Positions 1 through 9,040 of a stretch of 64,000 nt of DNA are shown here, in pieces; the first letter of the stretch is position 1; each line of letters starts with the position of its first letter. The stretch comes from Pythium myriotylum (lineage: Eukaryota; Oomycota; Peronosporomycetes; Pythiales; Pythiaceae). The notes beneath the pieces were generated by a model. It was not told where the DNA came from, searched no databases, and saw only the letters and a program-made list of their open reading frames with translations. The stretch is taken from the NCBI GenBank assembly GCA_023091665.1, contig JALJCQ010000030.1:1118501-1182500 (forward strand), in the 5' to 3' direction. The position numbers and the translations under genes are program-made.

Positions 1-3000
1 ATCGCGCTCGGCCACTTGTCGCCTTCACCAGCGAAGTCACGAAGAGATCGCAACTGAAAGACACGGGCAACTTGCCGACGGAAGCTTCGTTGCGGCTCTG
101 CAATCATGCTGAGAGAACGATGCTGGGACGGCGTTGTGTCGGAACGGCTGGTTGGGAGGAACTGGAAGTTCTTGTCGCCATGGAACCAGATCGGTTGGTC
201 GAGTGCAAACGCAAGACGGTCTTCTGGAGGGAGGTCGAGCCACGACACCGGCCACTTGATAGCGTACCAAGTCTTCCAGGCCGCACGCCACCACGAAGAG
301 AGCTGGTCCCACTCGATCGAGCCTCGATGCCGCCACGGACTGACGTAGAGAAAGTCGAGTGGCCTCTGCGGGCCCCACCGCGGAAGACTGATCCGCAGCA
401 GCTCGACTCCTGCTACCGTCCAGTTGCCGGTCGTCGATGCCGAAGCTGCCGTGAACTGAAGCAGGAGCTGCAGTGACTGTCGCTTGAGCACACCGTCGAG
501 ACTCGGTACCTGCAGACCCCCAGACTCGCGCGGCAGGTTGACAAATTCGTTCGAGATCAACTGGACATGCCGAGCGTCGCGTTCGTAGCGCCGACTCAAG
601 ACGAACCGGTGTAGCGCGGCTTGCCACTTCTTCACTCGTCCTGGCGGCACAACAACGTGAGCAGTGTAGTGCCACAGACGTGAGAGCACCATGGTCTGGG
701 CGACGAGGAGCCTGCCTTGGAGCGTCCGTGCGCGCCGAAACCACTGCTTGAACCCGTCAAAGAAGCGTCGATCGAGGTCTTCAACAATCAACTCCGTAGT
801 GCGTCGCTGTCCGAACAGGAGACCGAGGAACTTGACCGTGGAGTCTTCATCGAGAACCTGCACACCTGGTATGCCCGGGCATCGCCGCGTTCGATGCAGC
901 GACATCAGCACACACTTGTTCACGTTGAGCTTGGCGCCGGAGCCTTGACAGTATTCTTCGACCAACCCAAGTTGCGCCTCGACACCAGCGATAGAGCCCG
1001 ACAGTAACGCCGAGTCGTCGGCGAAGAAAACACTCGTGACGGTGGCATCCGCTGTCAAGCAGATCCCATGTTCTTCGTGCTGGCGGAGCAGGTTACCGAG
1101 TGGCTCGATAACAAGCAAGAACAGCAGCGCCGACAGCGGATCACCTTGCTTGACTCCGCGCGTTGGGCAGAGCGGGTCTTGCACGAATCCGTTGATCATG
1201 AGATGCGCGCGTGGTCGAGTGTACAGGAGCTTCACCCACCCCGAGAACGCCCCGCCACATCCCATCCGATCGAGCACCTGAAACATGTAGTTCCAGTTGA
1301 CGCGGTCGTACGCCTTCTCAAAGTCGAGGAACATGGCGTAGGCTTCTTCGTCGCGCGCGGTGACGAGGTCTTGCAGGTCACTCACGAAACGAACGTGGTG
1401 ATGCAGAGAGCGACCACGCACGAAAGCCTTCTGGTCTTGGTGCACAAGCTTGGTCAGGAACAACTGCAGTCGGAAAGCGAGAACCTTTGACAGTGCCTTC
1501 ACGTCGACACCCATCAAAGCAATTGGGCGATAGTTGCCTGGGTCAGCTCGGGATCCCTTCTTGTGCAGCAGACTGATCGCAGACTGGCGCTGACACCGAA
1601 GGAGCTCTCCTCGCTGAAGCTGGTAGTTGAACACGATCTCGAGGCATTCACCGAAGACGTCAGGAGCCACTTGGTAGAACGAAGCTGGAAGCCCATCCAT
1701 CCCGGGTGCAGACGATGCCCGCATCTTCTTGATTGCACTAGCAAGGTCCGCCGCTGTGATCGGAGCGTTGAGGATATTTTGCTCGTCTTCAGACAGTCGG
1801 CGGTCGATCGTGTCGAGCATCCGGTCAATCTGGCTCTGCTCAGGCTCTTGGACGACAACACCACCGCGCTCAACATCGCCCATGATACCGCCCCAGTGCT
1901 GATTGAAGGCAGCCGCGATATCCGCGGGGTTGCTTGATGCTGAGCCATCTTGAAGCCGCACTTCTTCGATGCTGACTCTCCGCAAGGATCCGTCCAGCGG
2001 TCGAAAGAAGTACTTGGATGACTTCTCCGCGTGTTGAGCCTGGAAGTCGAAAGCCGAGTCTTGGTTGTAAAGACGCGCCGAGTTGATGCTGTCTTGGTAT
2101 GCCGTCAGTGCGGTCTGGAACACCGTCTGCGCGCGATCGCTTCGCTCCGACCGGTATGCCGCAGCCGCGTGGGCAAGTGCCTGACGAGCTTCGGTGATGG
2201 CGGTCTCACCTTGACGCTTCAGCTTGCGCTGCAGAGCTTGAAGCTGACGACGCATGTCCTTCTTCCACTTGTGCCACACCTTGCCCGGGTTGGAGGAGCG
2301 CCGTAACGCAGCAAGCACAGTCGTCGCTTCGCCTTGGATAGCTTCAACGATATCGGGGAAGTCGAGCATCGCCGACTGGAAACGCCAGTACCCGTGGCCT
2401 TGAGGCTGGCTCATCGCGCGCAACACAACTTGATGTGCGAGATGGTCGCCGGCACCCTTGGGCTCAAAGTACGAGGAGTCACCGTATAGCGCGGTGCAGA
2501 AGTCCTCCGACATGAGGATGTAGTCGAGACGGTTGTGTCGAGGCTGTGGACCAGTGTAGACGCGTTCGTCGGGATGGTGGATTCGCCAGGCATCCACGAC
2601 ACCGAGTTGGGCCAACCACGCCACACACGCGTTACCGCCGGTCGTTCCTGTCGCCCTTGGATCCGACGCATCGACGAGGGGGTCAAGTGGCGTGTTGAGG
2701 TCACCGAGCACCAGGTGAGTCGCATTGTCTTCGAACACTTCGTACGGTAGCGCTTCGAAGAACCCCTTCTTCTCGAAGTTATCGACTGGCGCGTACACGT
2801 TGTGGATGTAGATCGGAGCACCGTTCGCGACGACCCGGACGACCAAGTAGCGGCCTTGAATAGTCAACGAAGACTGCTCACAAGCAGACTGAAAGCCGGG
2901 AAAGTCGGAGCGGAGCACTGTCATGACGCCACCCGATCGTGCAGCAACGGCAACTGGACTGTGCGCGTTGGTGTCGCTGACGAAGAGGCGGTGTTGAAAT

Positions 3001-3224
3001 CTGGTGTCATGGTGAAATTGGAGCGTTGCACGATGATGCGAGTCGCGCAGCTTGGTCTCTTGGACGCACGAGAGACTGTTCTTGATGAGCTGGTTCTCGA
3101 TCAACAGGTGGCCGTTCTTCTTGATCCCGTTGGTGTTCACCGTCAAAAGACTGATGTTCTCCCACGAGACCTCGGCCGCGTCCGCCTCGACCGCTTTAGC
3201 AGTCGAGGCAGAGCGGTCCGGCAC
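1..3224 (-). CDS. LINE ORF2 protein (endonuclease/reverse transcriptase), partial at window edge
   Basis: Open to the left window edge; about 1074 codons of the 1388-codon frame described at 13054-17220 are present. This covers the whole APE-like endonuclease, the reverse transcriptase with its FADD active site, and part of the region after it, but not the zf-RVT knuckle. No stop or frameshift is visible. The frame opens directly after an in-frame TAG (3225-3227) with a GTG codon, overlapping the end of ORF1 by 29 nt, so the 3224 boundary marks the open frame and not a proven start codon. Confidence 0.9.
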   Translation of the reverse strand, partial: MPDRSASTAKAVEADAAEVSWENISLLTVNTNGIKKNGHLLIENQLIKNSLSCVQETKLRDSHHRATLQFHHDTRFQHRLFVSDTNAHSPVAVAARSGGVMTVLRSDFPGFQSACEQSSLTIQGRYLVVRVVANGAPIYIHNVYAPVDNFEKKGFFEALPYEVFEDNATHLVLGDLNTPLDPLVDASDPRATGTTGGNACVAWLAQLGVVDAWRIHHPDERVYTGPQPRHNRLDYILMSEDFCTALYGDSSYFEPKGAGDHLAHQVVLRAMSQPQGHGYWRFQSAMLDFPDIVEAIQGEATTVLAALRRSSNPGKVWHKWKKDMRRQLQALQRKLKRQGETAITEARQALAHAAAAYRSERSDRAQTVFQTALTAYQDSINSARLYNQDSAFDFQAQHAEKSSKYFFRPLDGSLRRVSIEEVRLQDGSASSNPADIAAAFNQHWGGIMGDVERGGVVVQEPEQSQIDRMLDTIDRRLSEDEQNILNAPITAADLASAIKKMRASSAPGMDGLPASFYQVAPDVFGECLEIVFNYQLQRGELLRCQRQSAISLLHKKGSRADPGNYRPIALMGVDVKALSKVLAFRLQLFLTKLVHQDQKAFVRGRSLHHHVRFVSDLQDLVTARDEEAYAMFLDFEKAYDRVNWNYMFQVLDRMGCGGAFSGWVKLLYTRPRAHLMINGFVQDPLCPTRGVKQGDPLSALLFLLVIEPLGNLLRQHEEHGICLTADATVTSVFFADDSALLSGSIAGVEAQLGLVEEYCQGSGAKLNVNKCVLMSLHRTRRCPGIPGVQVLDEDSTVKFLGLLFGQRRTTELIVEDLDRRFFDGFKQWFRRARTLQGRLLVAQTMVLSRLWHYTAHVVVPPGRVKKWQAALHRFVLSRRYERDARHVQLISNEFVNLPRESGGLQVPSLDGVLKRQSLQLLLQFTAASASTTGNWTVAGVELLRISLPRWGPQRPLDFLYVSPWRHRGSIEWDQLSSWWRAAWKTWYAIKWPVSWLDLPPEDRLAFALDQPIWFHGDKNFQFLPTSRSDTTPSQHRSLSMIAEPQRSFRRQVARVFQLRSLRDFAGEGDKWPSA

Positions 3225-5913
3225 CTAGTGTTGCGACGCCGTTGACAGCCGTAAGCTGGAGAACCGCTTCGTCGTCGGAGAAGTACAAGCCGCACGTGCG
3301 AAGATATTCGAGGTCGTCGAGAAGCTCGCCTTGCCACTGGATCTTCTCCCACACGGCAAAGATCTGTGCGCCCAAGTCGGAGCGCAGCAGTGCCAACAAC
3401 ACGTTGGGGTGGAGCAAACGACCGTTGAGTGCTGGAATCCACCCGACTGGAGCTCCGGTAAGGCGCTGGATCCACATGTCGCTCTGGAAGATCTGCGGCG
3501 CCGTGCACATGAGCATCAACTCGAACAACGAGAGCGCGCACGTGGCTCGCAAGAGCGCCGACATCCGCTCATCACGATACCACCGTCCCGTCATCTTGAA
3601 GATGTCATTGCGATCCTTCGGCAGCTTCTCACCGTAGTGCGCAGCCCACTTGTGCGCGAAGGTCGTACACGAGTTTGGATCAGTCGCGCTCAACACACGA
3701 TTGATCATGTGGAGCTGTGCGAGTTCCTTGACGTTGCCGCTGAGGTCACTCATCTCGCCGAGCAGCACAGAGTTGAACGCGAGCGGAGACTTCCCACCGG
3801 CAAGATGGCCGATCGTGTCCGGGTTGGCCGTGTTGCGGAGAGTCTTCCGAAGTGATTCCGCACGAACGTCCGCTGCAGCGATATGGTTCGACTGGAGCTG
3901 GAGGTCGGCGGTGGGCTCGGTCGTCTCGAGTTCGGCGAGGATCTCTTGGATTGACGTCGGTTCCTTCGTCTTCATGACCAGAGTGTGGTGCTTGGTCAAG
4001 AAGTGACTCGACTCCTTGCTGGTCTTGATCGTGTCGGGACCCTTGACCTTGCGAGGCACGACCTGGAACCGCGGCAGGCTCGACTCGTTGAGCGCCGCAT
4101 TGCAGCAGTCGAGTTCGAACTCGATGGAGTTCAACACTTCGAAGTAGTTGCTTGTCGCGATGCCTTGCACGGGCTTCGGTCGCGCCTTCTGTAACATGTC
4201 GGCAAAGTCGTCGGCGTAACGCGAGCGCTTGCCCTTGGACTTGGTCGATTTGGTTCCGTTTTCCGGACGATCTGCGTTGGACGCGGACAGACCGAGCGGC
4301 GGTGGCGGCGGCGGCAGAGACTTGGCTCCAGGCTGCGGACTACCCGGAGGCGTCAACAGCGATCCCGCGTGCGTACCGACCGAGATGACGCTTGCAGAGT
4401 CTTGCGACTTGGACTCCGCTTGCGAGACACCGTTCTTCACCGCGTCTGCGTACGAAGTCGGAGCAGCCGGCTCGGACGGTTGCACTGGTGCTGGCGGAGT
4501 AGGCTGGTTGATCTTGTCCAAGTCCAAAGCGTGTGGCGACACCTGACCGAAACCACGTCGCTGGGACGGGAACGCGGCGTCGCGCGCCAAAGCTGGGTAC
4601 ATGCGGTTGCCGAAGATGACTTGGTCGCACGTGAAGCCTTGCACACACAGCGCTCGTGGGCACGTCGCACTTCGAAAGTAGACGCGCCACGTTGCTGTCG
4701 TCATTCCGGACGCGAGGTTGACGTCGCGGAACGTGTCGTAAATCGGCTCGCTGCCGATGTCGAAGAACGCGCGCAGAAGACCTTCGTTGTCGAAGTTGCT
4801 GTCGACGCTCGAGATGTCGATGTAGAAGCGATCGGCGAGGACGTCGAAGTCTTGGAACATGTACTTGCCACCGAGGATCTTGACTTCCTGACGCGCGAGG
4901 CGTTCGCACGCAGCACGTGACTTGACCTTGACGCGGATTTCTCCGCCACGACCCTTGGAGATCTGGCCGAGTTCTTGAAGCTTGATCTGCTCGGTGACCA
5001 CGGGGTTCCCGTTGTCCTTGAGAAAAGACGCCATGATCTTGTTGATGCCGGTACGCTCGAACGCGCGACCAGTGTCGATGGTCATGACGTAACGAGCGCG
5101 CGGGAGCTCGTACGGGCGCGCTTGTTCAACTGACGTGAAGAGCGAGGCCCAGTCGCCACCGTTCTCGTACAGCGCGTCAATCGCTTCGATATCCGCAGCA
5201 CACGGTCGAGGCAGCACCACACGACTGGTCGCCGAGACGGGAGTTCTGTCACGGCGAATCTCGGTTGGACGGCGTAGAAGAGCACCAAGCGAAGGCGTCG
5301 CACCTGCCGCACTGGCAGGCGGTTGCTGAGCATCCGGAATCGGATCCGGGGTCGAATCAGTCGTAGTCGAGTCTTCAACAGTTGATTCGTCGGGGCTTGA
5401 GGCGAGACTGAGCTGGAGCGAGGTCGCCGCCATCATCAAGTCGTCGTCGTCATCGTCGCCACAGGAGACAGCAGTAGTCCCAGTGTTCGCGAGCGAGTCG
5501 GTCGAACTGGAAAGCGCAACGGAGATCTCGACACCAGACGCCACCGGAGCGGAGCCTGTCACGAGCACCGTCATACCGGCACCGACATCCACGATGCGGG
5601 CGGTAGAGGCGGGTCCGTCGGCGGTTGAAGGAGCGTCGGCGTCGTCGACCGCGGAGGTGGTGGTCGTGCCGGAGCTGACTGGGGCTTGCGCATTCACTGA
5701 CTTCGAAGTCACGTGAGATACGGGCGCGGGCGTCGCAGGGTCGTCGGCAGTCGCACTGGCACCATCCGGACCAGATGGTGGCTCACAATGCGTGAGACTT
5801 CCCGAATCTTGTGCAGAGACGGGACGGAGCAGCTGCGCGGGAGGGTTCTCACCCACAAAGTCGAGGTCGGAGGGGGATGGGCGAGCCGAGTCGATCTGGT
5901 TCGCTGGCTTCAT
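3196..5913 (-). CDS. LINE ORF1 protein, 905 aa (copy 1)
   Basis: First open frame of the LINE, starting at an ATG with A at -3, 95 nt from the element's 5' end. It is identical to the copy at 17192-19909 apart from residue 846, Asp here and Asn there (C3378/T17374). See that entry for the domain layout. In LINEs of this kind ORF1 proteins bind element RNA and package it with ORF2 protein; that role is assumed from position because no recognisable RNA-binding motif can be named with certainty. Confidence 0.85.
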   Translation of the reverse strand: MKPANQIDSARPSPSDLDFVGENPPAQLLRPVSAQDSGSLTHCEPPSGPDGASATADDPATPAPVSHVTSKSVNAQAPVSSGTTTTSAVDDADAPSTADGPASTARIVDVGAGMTVLVTGSAPVASGVEISVALSSSTDSLANTGTTAVSCGDDDDDDLMMAATSLQLSLASSPDESTVEDSTTTDSTPDPIPDAQQPPASAAGATPSLGALLRRPTEIRRDRTPVSATSRVVLPRPCAADIEAIDALYENGGDWASLFTSVEQARPYELPRARYVMTIDTGRAFERTGINKIMASFLKDNGNPVVTEQIKLQELGQISKGRGGEIRVKVKSRAACERLARQEVKILGGKYMFQDFDVLADRFYIDISSVDSNFDNEGLLRAFFDIGSEPIYDTFRDVNLASGMTTATWRVYFRSATCPRALCVQGFTCDQVIFGNRMYPALARDAAFPSQRRGFGQVSPHALDLDKINQPTPPAPVQPSEPAAPTSYADAVKNGVSQAESKSQDSASVISVGTHAGSLLTPPGSPQPGAKSLPPPPPPLGLSASNADRPENGTKSTKSKGKRSRYADDFADMLQKARPKPVQGIATSNYFEVLNSIEFELDCCNAALNESSLPRFQVVPRKVKGPDTIKTSKESSHFLTKHHTLVMKTKEPTSIQEILAELETTEPTADLQLQSNHIAAADVRAESLRKTLRNTANPDTIGHLAGGKSPLAFNSVLLGEMSDLSGNVKELAQLHMINRVLSATDPNSCTTFAHKWAAHYGEKLPKDRNDIFKMTGRWYRDERMSALLRATCALSLFELMLMCTAPQIFQSDMWIQRLTGAPVGWIPALNGRLLHPNVLLALLRSDLGAQIFAVWEKIQWQGELLDDLEYLRTCGLYFSDDEAVLQLTAVNGVATLGAGPLCLDC

Positions 5914-6008
5914 CTTCGTTCGACGGGAAGGCTGGGAGGCTGGTTGGCTGGTTACTTCGGCTGTTTGCTTGGATCGACTTGTGCTCGACGAGGCAAAACG
6001 AGAAGTGA

Positions 6009-6081
6009 TCTCCTATAGCTCAGTTGGTAGAGCGTGTGGCTGTTAACCGCAAGGTCGCCGGTTCGAACCCGGCTGGGAGAG
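6009..6081 (+). tRNA. tRNA-Asn(GTT)
   Basis: Reference gene for the array. It folds fully: 7-bp acceptor stem (TCTCCTA/TGGGAGA with one T-G pair), D arm GCTC/GAGC, anticodon stem TGTGG/CCGCA with one T-G pair and loop CTGTTAA (anticodon GTT), 5-nt variable loop, T arm GCCGG/CCGGC with loop TTCGAAC. The discriminator is G73, the usual Asn identity base. No CCA is encoded and there is no intron. A box and B box (GGTTCGAACCC) are intact. It follows directly on the 5' end of LINE copy 1 and its nt 1-17 form the right-hand target-site duplication. Its unit has C at unit nt 436. Confidence 0.98.
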
Positions 6082-6091
6082 AAGCCTCATC

Positions 6092-6096
6092 TTTTT
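6092..6096 (+). terminator. Pol III T5 terminator of tRNA-Asn
   Basis: Five T on the coding strand begin 11 nt after the tRNA 3' end, the usual place and form of a Pol III terminator. The same run lies 83-87 nt after nt 1 of every intact tRNA in the array, giving a predicted 3' trailer of about 10 nt plus U residues. Confidence 0.88.
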
Positions 6097-6189
6097 GCTC
6101 CAACGCACAACCCACAACACACCAAGAAACCACCTCCCTACGACTCCTCCTACCAACCCACACGCAACAGCACTCACCCCAACTCCATA

Positions 6190-6225
6190 CCTCCCACACC
6201 TCCCACACCTCCCACACCTCCCACT
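6190..6225 (+). repeat. 9-bp minisatellite (cctcccaca)n with G-quadruplex pattern on - strand
   Basis: Four 9-bp repeats, the last ending in cctcccact. On the - strand this gives four GGG tracts separated by 6-nt loops, which fits the standard intramolecular G-quadruplex pattern. It begins 181 bp after tRNA nt 1 in every unit. Copy number is four in most units and five in the 1173-bp units. Units from 7173 and 22333 carry cctcccata as first repeat. Confidence 0.8.
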
Positions 6226-7040
6226 CACCACCTCGCCAGACCGCCTGATCTTCGATCCACTGCACCTCTGCACGCCTGGCTGTTGCAACACGACCATTCC
6301 TTCCCACTCCGTCCCCTTTACGTCTTCTCTCCCCTCTGTCTTTGCTCAGACCCCAGACACTACTCTCACACACTCCGGAACACAAACAACATCGATAGCC
6401 CAGACACAACGCCCCCTACGCAGTCTCGCACACTTCGTGACTGCCGAAGCCACCTGCATGCTTCGCACTCGACCTACTTGCCCATACGTCTCGACATCGC
6501 GCACCGGCAACTGCTGTCCGCTCCTCGACATCTTGACAACATCGGAGCAAAGTAGCTATGACACACAGTGCGACTGGCGGCACCTCGGGTCAGCCGTCCG
6601 GCCGGCCCCCTGCAGTCTTGGCTGTGTCGCGTGGTGAGCAACGTGTCGTGTTGTGGGCCGCGCGCCGTGGTGTGCTGTGCTCTGTTCTGTTGTACTGTGG
6701 GCCTGGTTTGATGGCGAACAGTTCGTGGGGGCTCCTGGTTTCTGGTGTGGCCGCAGAACCGAACGAAAGATCAGTAACTCGATGTGAGGCTTGTGGGAGA
6801 GCACGAGCACAAAGCACCACGCCATAATGGAAGAACGAACGTGGCGATGCCGTGAAGAGGAGTAGCCGTGAGCAGTAGGAGTGTGATTTGGTTAACCGAC
6901 GAAATGGTGCGCCTCAGTCTCGGCCACTCTCGACAGGTAGAATGGTGTGAGTTGTTGTGTAGTGCGGCGATGAAGACGGTCGTGTCGATGATGTTCGTTG
7001 TGTTTGTCGAGGTGATGCGTGTGTTTTTGAGTTCTGAATG

Positions 7041-7145
7041 GGTCTGTGTGTGTGTTGTAGCGTGTTTTTTGTTGTTTGTTGTTGTGTTTGGTGGTTGTTT
7101 GTTGTTGTGTTTGTGGTATGTGTGGTGTATGTCGGTATGTGTTTA
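7041..7145 (+). repeat. G/T-rich low-complexity tract upstream of each tRNA
   Basis: A TGTG/TTG-rich stretch with almost no C on the + strand, ending about 27 bp before the next tRNA. It recurs before every tRNA or truncated tRNA of the array. No TATA-like box is evident between it and the tRNA. Confidence 0.7.
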
Positions 7146-7172
7146 GACGGGGTCGGGGTAGGCGAGCGTGCT

Positions 7173-7245
7173 TCTCCTATAGCTCAGTTGGTAGAGCGTG
7201 TGGCTGTTAACCGCAAGGTCGCCAGTTCGAACCCGGCTGGGAGAG
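7173..7245 (+). tRNA. tRNA-Asn(GTT) with T-stem/B-box substitution
   Basis: Same as the 6009 gene except G to A at 7224 (linear nt 52). This makes an A-C mismatch in the T stem (GCCAG against CCGGC) and changes the first base of the B box. It is the only intact-length + strand copy in which I see a change inside the tRNA, so it may be a weak or dead gene. C at unit nt 436. Confidence 0.9.
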
Positions 7246-8071
7246 AAGCCTCATCTTTTTGCTCCAACGCACAACCCACAACACACCAAGAAACCACCTC
7301 CCTACGACTCCTCCTACCAACCCACACGCAACAGCACTCACCCCAACTCCATACCTCCCATACCTCCCACACCTCCCACACCTCCCACTCACCACCTCGC
7401 CAGACCGCCTGATCTTCGATCCACTGCACCTCTGCACGCCTGGCTGTTGCAACACGACCATTCCTTCCCACTCCGTCCCCTTTACGTCTTCTCTCCCCTC
7501 TGTCTTTGCTCAGACCCCAGACACTACTCTCACACACTCCGGAACACAAACAACATCGATAGCCCAGACACAACGCCCCCTACGCAGTCTCGCACACTTC
7601 GTGACTGCCGAAGCCACCTGCATGCTTCGCACTCGACCTACTTGCCCATACGTCTCGACATCGCGCACCGGCAACTGCTGTCCGCTCCTCGACATCTTGA
7701 CAACATCGGAGCAAAGTAGCTATGACACACAGTGCGACTGGCGGCACCTCGGGTCAGCCGTCCGGCCGGCCCCCTGCAGTCTTGGCTGTGTCGCGTGGTG
7801 AGCAACGTGTCGTGTTGTGGGCCGCGCGCCGTGGTGTGCTGTGCTCTGTTCTGTTGTACTGTGGGCCTGGTTTGATGGCGAACAGTTCGTGGGGGCTCCT
7901 GGTTTCTGGTGTGGCCGCAGAACCGAACGAAAGATCAGTAACTCGATGTGAGGCTTGTGGGAGAGCACGAGCACAAAGCACCACGCCATAATGGAAGAAC
8001 GAACGTGGCGATGCCGTGAAGAGGAGTAGCCGTGAGCAGTAGGAGTGTGATTTGGTTAACCGACGAAATGG

Positions 8072-8165
8072 TCTCGGCCACTCTCGACAGGTAGAATGGT
8101 GTGAGTTGTTGTGTAGTCAGTCTCGGCCACTCTCGACAGGTAGAATGGTGTGAGTTGTTGTGTAG
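8072..8165 (+). repeat. Local tandem duplication of 45 bp in spacer
   Basis: The segment starting tctcggccactctcgacagg occurs at 8072-8116 and again at 8121-8165, separated by tcag, while 9 bp normally before it are missing from the first copy (net +39 bp). Unique to this unit in the window. Confidence 0.85.
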
Positions 8166-8375
8166 TGCGGCGATGAAGACGGTCGTGTCGATGATGTTCG
8201 TTGTGTTTGTCGAGGTGATGCGTGTGTTTTTGAGTTCTGAATGGGTCTGTGTGTGTGTTGTAGCGTGTTTTTTGTTGTTTGTTGTTGTGTTTGGTGGTTG
8301 TTTGTTGTTGTGTTTGTGGTATGTGTGGTGTATGTCGGTATGTGTTTAGACGGGGTCGGGGTAGGCGAGCGTGCT

Positions 8376-8392
8376 TCTCCTATAGCTCAGTT
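8376..8392 (+). pseudogene. Truncated tRNA-Asn, nt 1-17 (left target-site duplication)
   Basis: The sequence tctcctatagctcagtt is tRNA nt 1-17, preceded by the normal array flank gcgtgct, then broken by the short element. The same 17 bp restart at 9155 after the element. It lacks most of the tRNA and the B box and cannot be a gene. Confidence 0.95.
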
Positions 8393-8627
8393 TCAAGGCG
8401 TCTGTATTGCTGCACTAGCATTTACGACTGACTTCTAACTGCTCGCTAATCCCGTGCGGGTTCTATGTTGCTAAGGTTCGGTTGAGTCTCGTGGTTGGCT
8501 GGTCGGTTTGTGCTGAGAGGATGAATCCTTGCGTCATGGTTCGTTGGGTTGTTGAGGTTGTTGTTCTGTTGTCGTTGAAGCTGGGTACTGGGTTAACTTG
8601 ACCTTCATTTGCTGGTTTGCTGGTATG

Positions 8628-8782
8628 TTGATGCTGGGTGAGTTGAGTGTTGGTTGGGTTGAAGCTGGGTTGGCTGAATGCCGGTTGGGTTGATGCTGGG
8701 TTGCTTGAATGCTGGTTGGGTTGAGGTTGGTGTCGGTGAGTGCTGGTTGGGTTGAGGTTGGTGTCGGTGAGTGTTGGTTACC
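8628..8782. repeat. 31-bp minisatellite, five units, inside short element
   Basis: Five 31-bp repeats starting at 8628, 8659, 8690, 8721 and 8752, of the form ttga-gctgggt-tga-tgctggttggg; the last two are a diverged pair (ttgaggttggtgtcggtgag). Because 31 is not a multiple of 3, the long Asn/Pro/Gln/Thr-rich open frames across it are unlikely to be coding. Present in all six short elements. Confidence 0.8.
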
Positions 8783-8863
8783 CAACGGTCTCGTGAGTGA
8801 AGGTTGGTGGCTGGGTGCCGTGAGTGTTGGTCACAGCGTGGGTTGATCAGCGGTGGGTTGATA

Positions 8864-9040
8864 TTAGAGTCGACCGGGTGGCCGAGCTCTGGCGCGCGCT
8901 CTCCATGTGGTGAATGTCGGCTCTCCCGATGAAGCCGAAGGAAGCACGCATGGGATGCCGACTGGTCGGCGCGGTGGCGGCAGCGTCCCGATGCCAAGCT
9001 TCTTGCGCTTGGTCTTGGCTCTCGCAGCACCCTTGGTCAT
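8864..9040 (-). CDS. Possible 58-aa basic ORF of short element
   Basis: ATG in a good context (gccATGA) about 115 nt from the element 5' end, giving a peptide that starts MTKGAARAKTKRKKLG, basic at the N-terminus and Arg/Pro-rich at the end. The frame is unchanged in all six copies, and the only difference I see in it (a Pro codon in the 37106 and 41377 copies) is silent. I recognise no family. It could be a captured host 5' exon, a remnant of an ORF1, or chance. Confidence 0.25.
   Translation of the reverse strand: MTKGAARAKTKRKKLGIGTLPPPRRPVGIPCVLPSASSGEPTFTTWRARARARPPGRL

Larger units (their letters stand above)
1..6008 (-). mobile_element. tRNA-Asn-targeting LINE, copy 1 (3' part beyond window edge)
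   Basis: Non-LTR retrotransposon lying antisense to the tRNA array. It matches the copy at 13997-20004 base for base at a constant offset of 13996 in everything I compared, except C3378 versus T17374. Seen here are the 5' end, ending in gagaagtga immediately before tRNA-Asn nt 1 at 6009, a 95-nt 5' UTR (5914-6008), all of ORF1 and the first 3.2 kb of ORF2. The rest of ORF2, the 3' UTR and the left target-site copy lie outside the window. Both copies are followed by tRNA units and then a 762-bp short element, so the two may descend from one insertion duplicated with its surroundings. Confidence 0.93.
6082..7172 (+). repeat. Array spacer (reference copy), non-coding
   Basis: Holds a Pol III terminator (6092-6096), a C/A-rich and G-poor half to about 6550, a short GC-rich middle with the ggccggcc palindrome near 6600, then a G/T-rich and C-poor half ending in a TTG/TGTG tract. 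I see no 5S rRNA, snRNA or second tRNA. Open frames of 60-180 codons occur on both strands but have no recognisable domains; they arise from the skewed composition, and the variants between units include amino-acid changes with no sign of codon constraint. Confidence 0.8.

Noticed and set aside
6020..6637. Open frames of 61-183 codons on both strands of every spacer (for example 6034-6555 + and 6020-6409 -)
   Set aside because: They overlap the tRNA gene and low-complexity C/A- or G/T-rich DNA, have no recognisable domain, and overlap one another in several frames. Skewed composition explains their length.
6961..7045. C/D-box snoRNA suggested by gtgatgc and ttctga motifs in the G/T-rich half spacer
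   Set aside because: The C box is imperfect, no terminal stem pairs the ends, and the surroundings are low-complexity.
6082..7172. Hidden 5S rRNA or spliceosomal RNA gene in the spacer
   Set aside because: I looked for 5S internal promoter-like and U1, U2, U5 and U6 signature sequences by eye and found none.
8628..8782. Telomere-like ggttgggttgag repeats
   Set aside because: The period is 31 bp, it lies inside a mobile element, and it is not a run of a simple telomeric hexamer or heptamer.
8605..9030. 141-aa Asn/Pro/Gln/Thr-rich frame on the - strand of the short element as a protein gene
   Set aside because: It runs through a 31-bp minisatellite, whose period shifts the frame at each repeat, so openness reflects a lack of stop triplets and not coding.
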